DNA of 64,000 nt, taken from contig NZ_JBEFLP010000001.1 in NCBI RefSeq assembly GCF_040149665.1, positions 1,550,001 through 1,614,000 on the forward strand, in the 5' to 3' direction. The DNA is from Sulfitobacter sp. HNIBRBA3233. GTDB lineage: Bacteria; Pseudomonadota; Alphaproteobacteria; Rhodobacterales; Rhodobacteraceae. Under the pieces are notes generated by a model. That model was given only the letters and a program-made list of their open reading frames with translations. It searched no databases and was not told the origin of the DNA. How positions within the stretch are numbered: the first letter of the stretch is position 1; each line of letters starts with the position of its first letter. A program made the position numbers and the translations under genes. Of the stretch, positions 63,852-64,000 are shown piece by piece.

Positions 63852-64000
63852 GCCGCCGCGCGCTCGAGCGAGGGATACCGCAGGCCCAGCGTGATGCCCC
63901 GCGCGATGAAGGCGATAAGCATCGCCAGCCACAGACCGTGGTTGCCCAGAGGCGGCAGCAACAGCGCCACCGCGACCGCATAGATGACAAAGGACAGGGC
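63848..64000 (-). CDS. C-terminus of a MATE-family efflux transporter
   Basis: The last 50 residues of a minus-strand gene that runs off the right edge. Two hydrophobic segments ([28 protein letters not shown] and an [15 protein letters not shown] end) match the final helices of a MATE drug/sodium antiporter as I recall from relatives. The stop at 63848 overlaps the pyrD stop. Confidence is limited by the length in view. Confidence 0.6.
   Translation of the reverse strand, partial: ALSFVIYAVAVALLLPPLGNHGLWLAMLIAFIARGITLGLRYPSLERAAA

Overview
The window is a chromosomal segment of an alphaproteobacterium, most likely a marine member of the Rhodobacteraceae (Roseobacter group). The evidence is the high-GC coding style, the gene clusters (miaB-phoH-ybeY-corC-lnt, aroA-cmk, rpsA-ihfB-lapA-trpF-trpB, irr-fabA and fabB-fabI), a SAM/SAH riboswitch in front of metK (a class known mainly from Rhodobacterales), and several families typical of this group (LapA, DUF2237, DUF4893, DUF2332, DUF952, DUF1330). 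No species can be named from the sequence alone.

Layout. 1-2.3 kb: visibly AT-richer accessory DNA with the start of a truncated gene (possibly a sugar-transfer-associated ATP-grasp protein) and an orphan GAF histidine kinase flanked by similar short repeats; it ends at the 3' end of a tRNA-Ser(GCU) gene and may be one edge of an island. 2.4-13.6 kb: housekeeping and metabolic genes (ychF, alcohol dehydrogenase, trpA, lldD-like oxidase, rplY, pth, DUF2332, serine hydrolase, DUF2237, DUF4893). 13.6-24.3 kb: trpB, trpF, lapA, ihfB, rpsA, a three-gene insertion (rhodanese, glycosyltransferase, ZIP transporter), then cmk, aroA and trmB. 24.4-33.4 kb: a response regulator, metK with its riboswitch, lnt, corC, ybeY, phoH and miaB, with an extra lipoprotein/OmpA pair between phoH and miaB. 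33.4-37.9 kb: two proteins of unknown function, a THUMP-type RNA methyltransferase, fabI and fabB. 38-42 kb: an RTX-repeat protein, an aldehyde dehydrogenase and an NAD(P)-binding protein lying between fabB and fabA. 42.2-44.2 kb: fabA, divergent irr, and an FKBP isomerase. 44.3-52.8 kb: a plus-strand catabolic block (haloacid dehalogenase, hydrolase, threonine/serine dehydratase, pcaD, pcaB, an MFS transporter, a zinc alcohol dehydrogenase, an enolase-superfamily enzyme). 52.8-64 kb: a secreted unknown, an old yellow enzyme, a solitary curlin-repeat protein, gcdH with a divergent LysR regulator, a cupredoxin-fold secreted protein, an SRAP protein, a 5'-nucleotidase, DUF952-DUF1330-pyrD, and the C-terminus of a MATE transporter.

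How the parts work together. Translation is served by rpsA, rplY, pth, trmB, miaB, ybeY and the RNA methyltransferase. Envelope functions come from lnt, lapA, OmpA, the lipoprotein, the RTX protein and curlin. Fatty acid synthesis is covered by fabA, fabB and fabI, with the iron regulator irr beside fabA. Tryptophan synthesis is split into trpF-trpB and a separate trpA. The aromatic (beta-ketoadipate) pathway is represented only by pcaD and pcaB; glutaryl-CoA oxidation by gcdH. Many neighbouring genes share 4-base start/stop overlaps (ATGA, GTGA, TTGA), which indicates translational coupling.

The most notable items are the SAM/SAH riboswitch, the lipoprotein/OmpA pair that shares a two-cysteine motif, the insertion that separates fabB from fabA, the lone curlin gene with paired upstream repeats, and a 26-base dispersed gene-end repeat.
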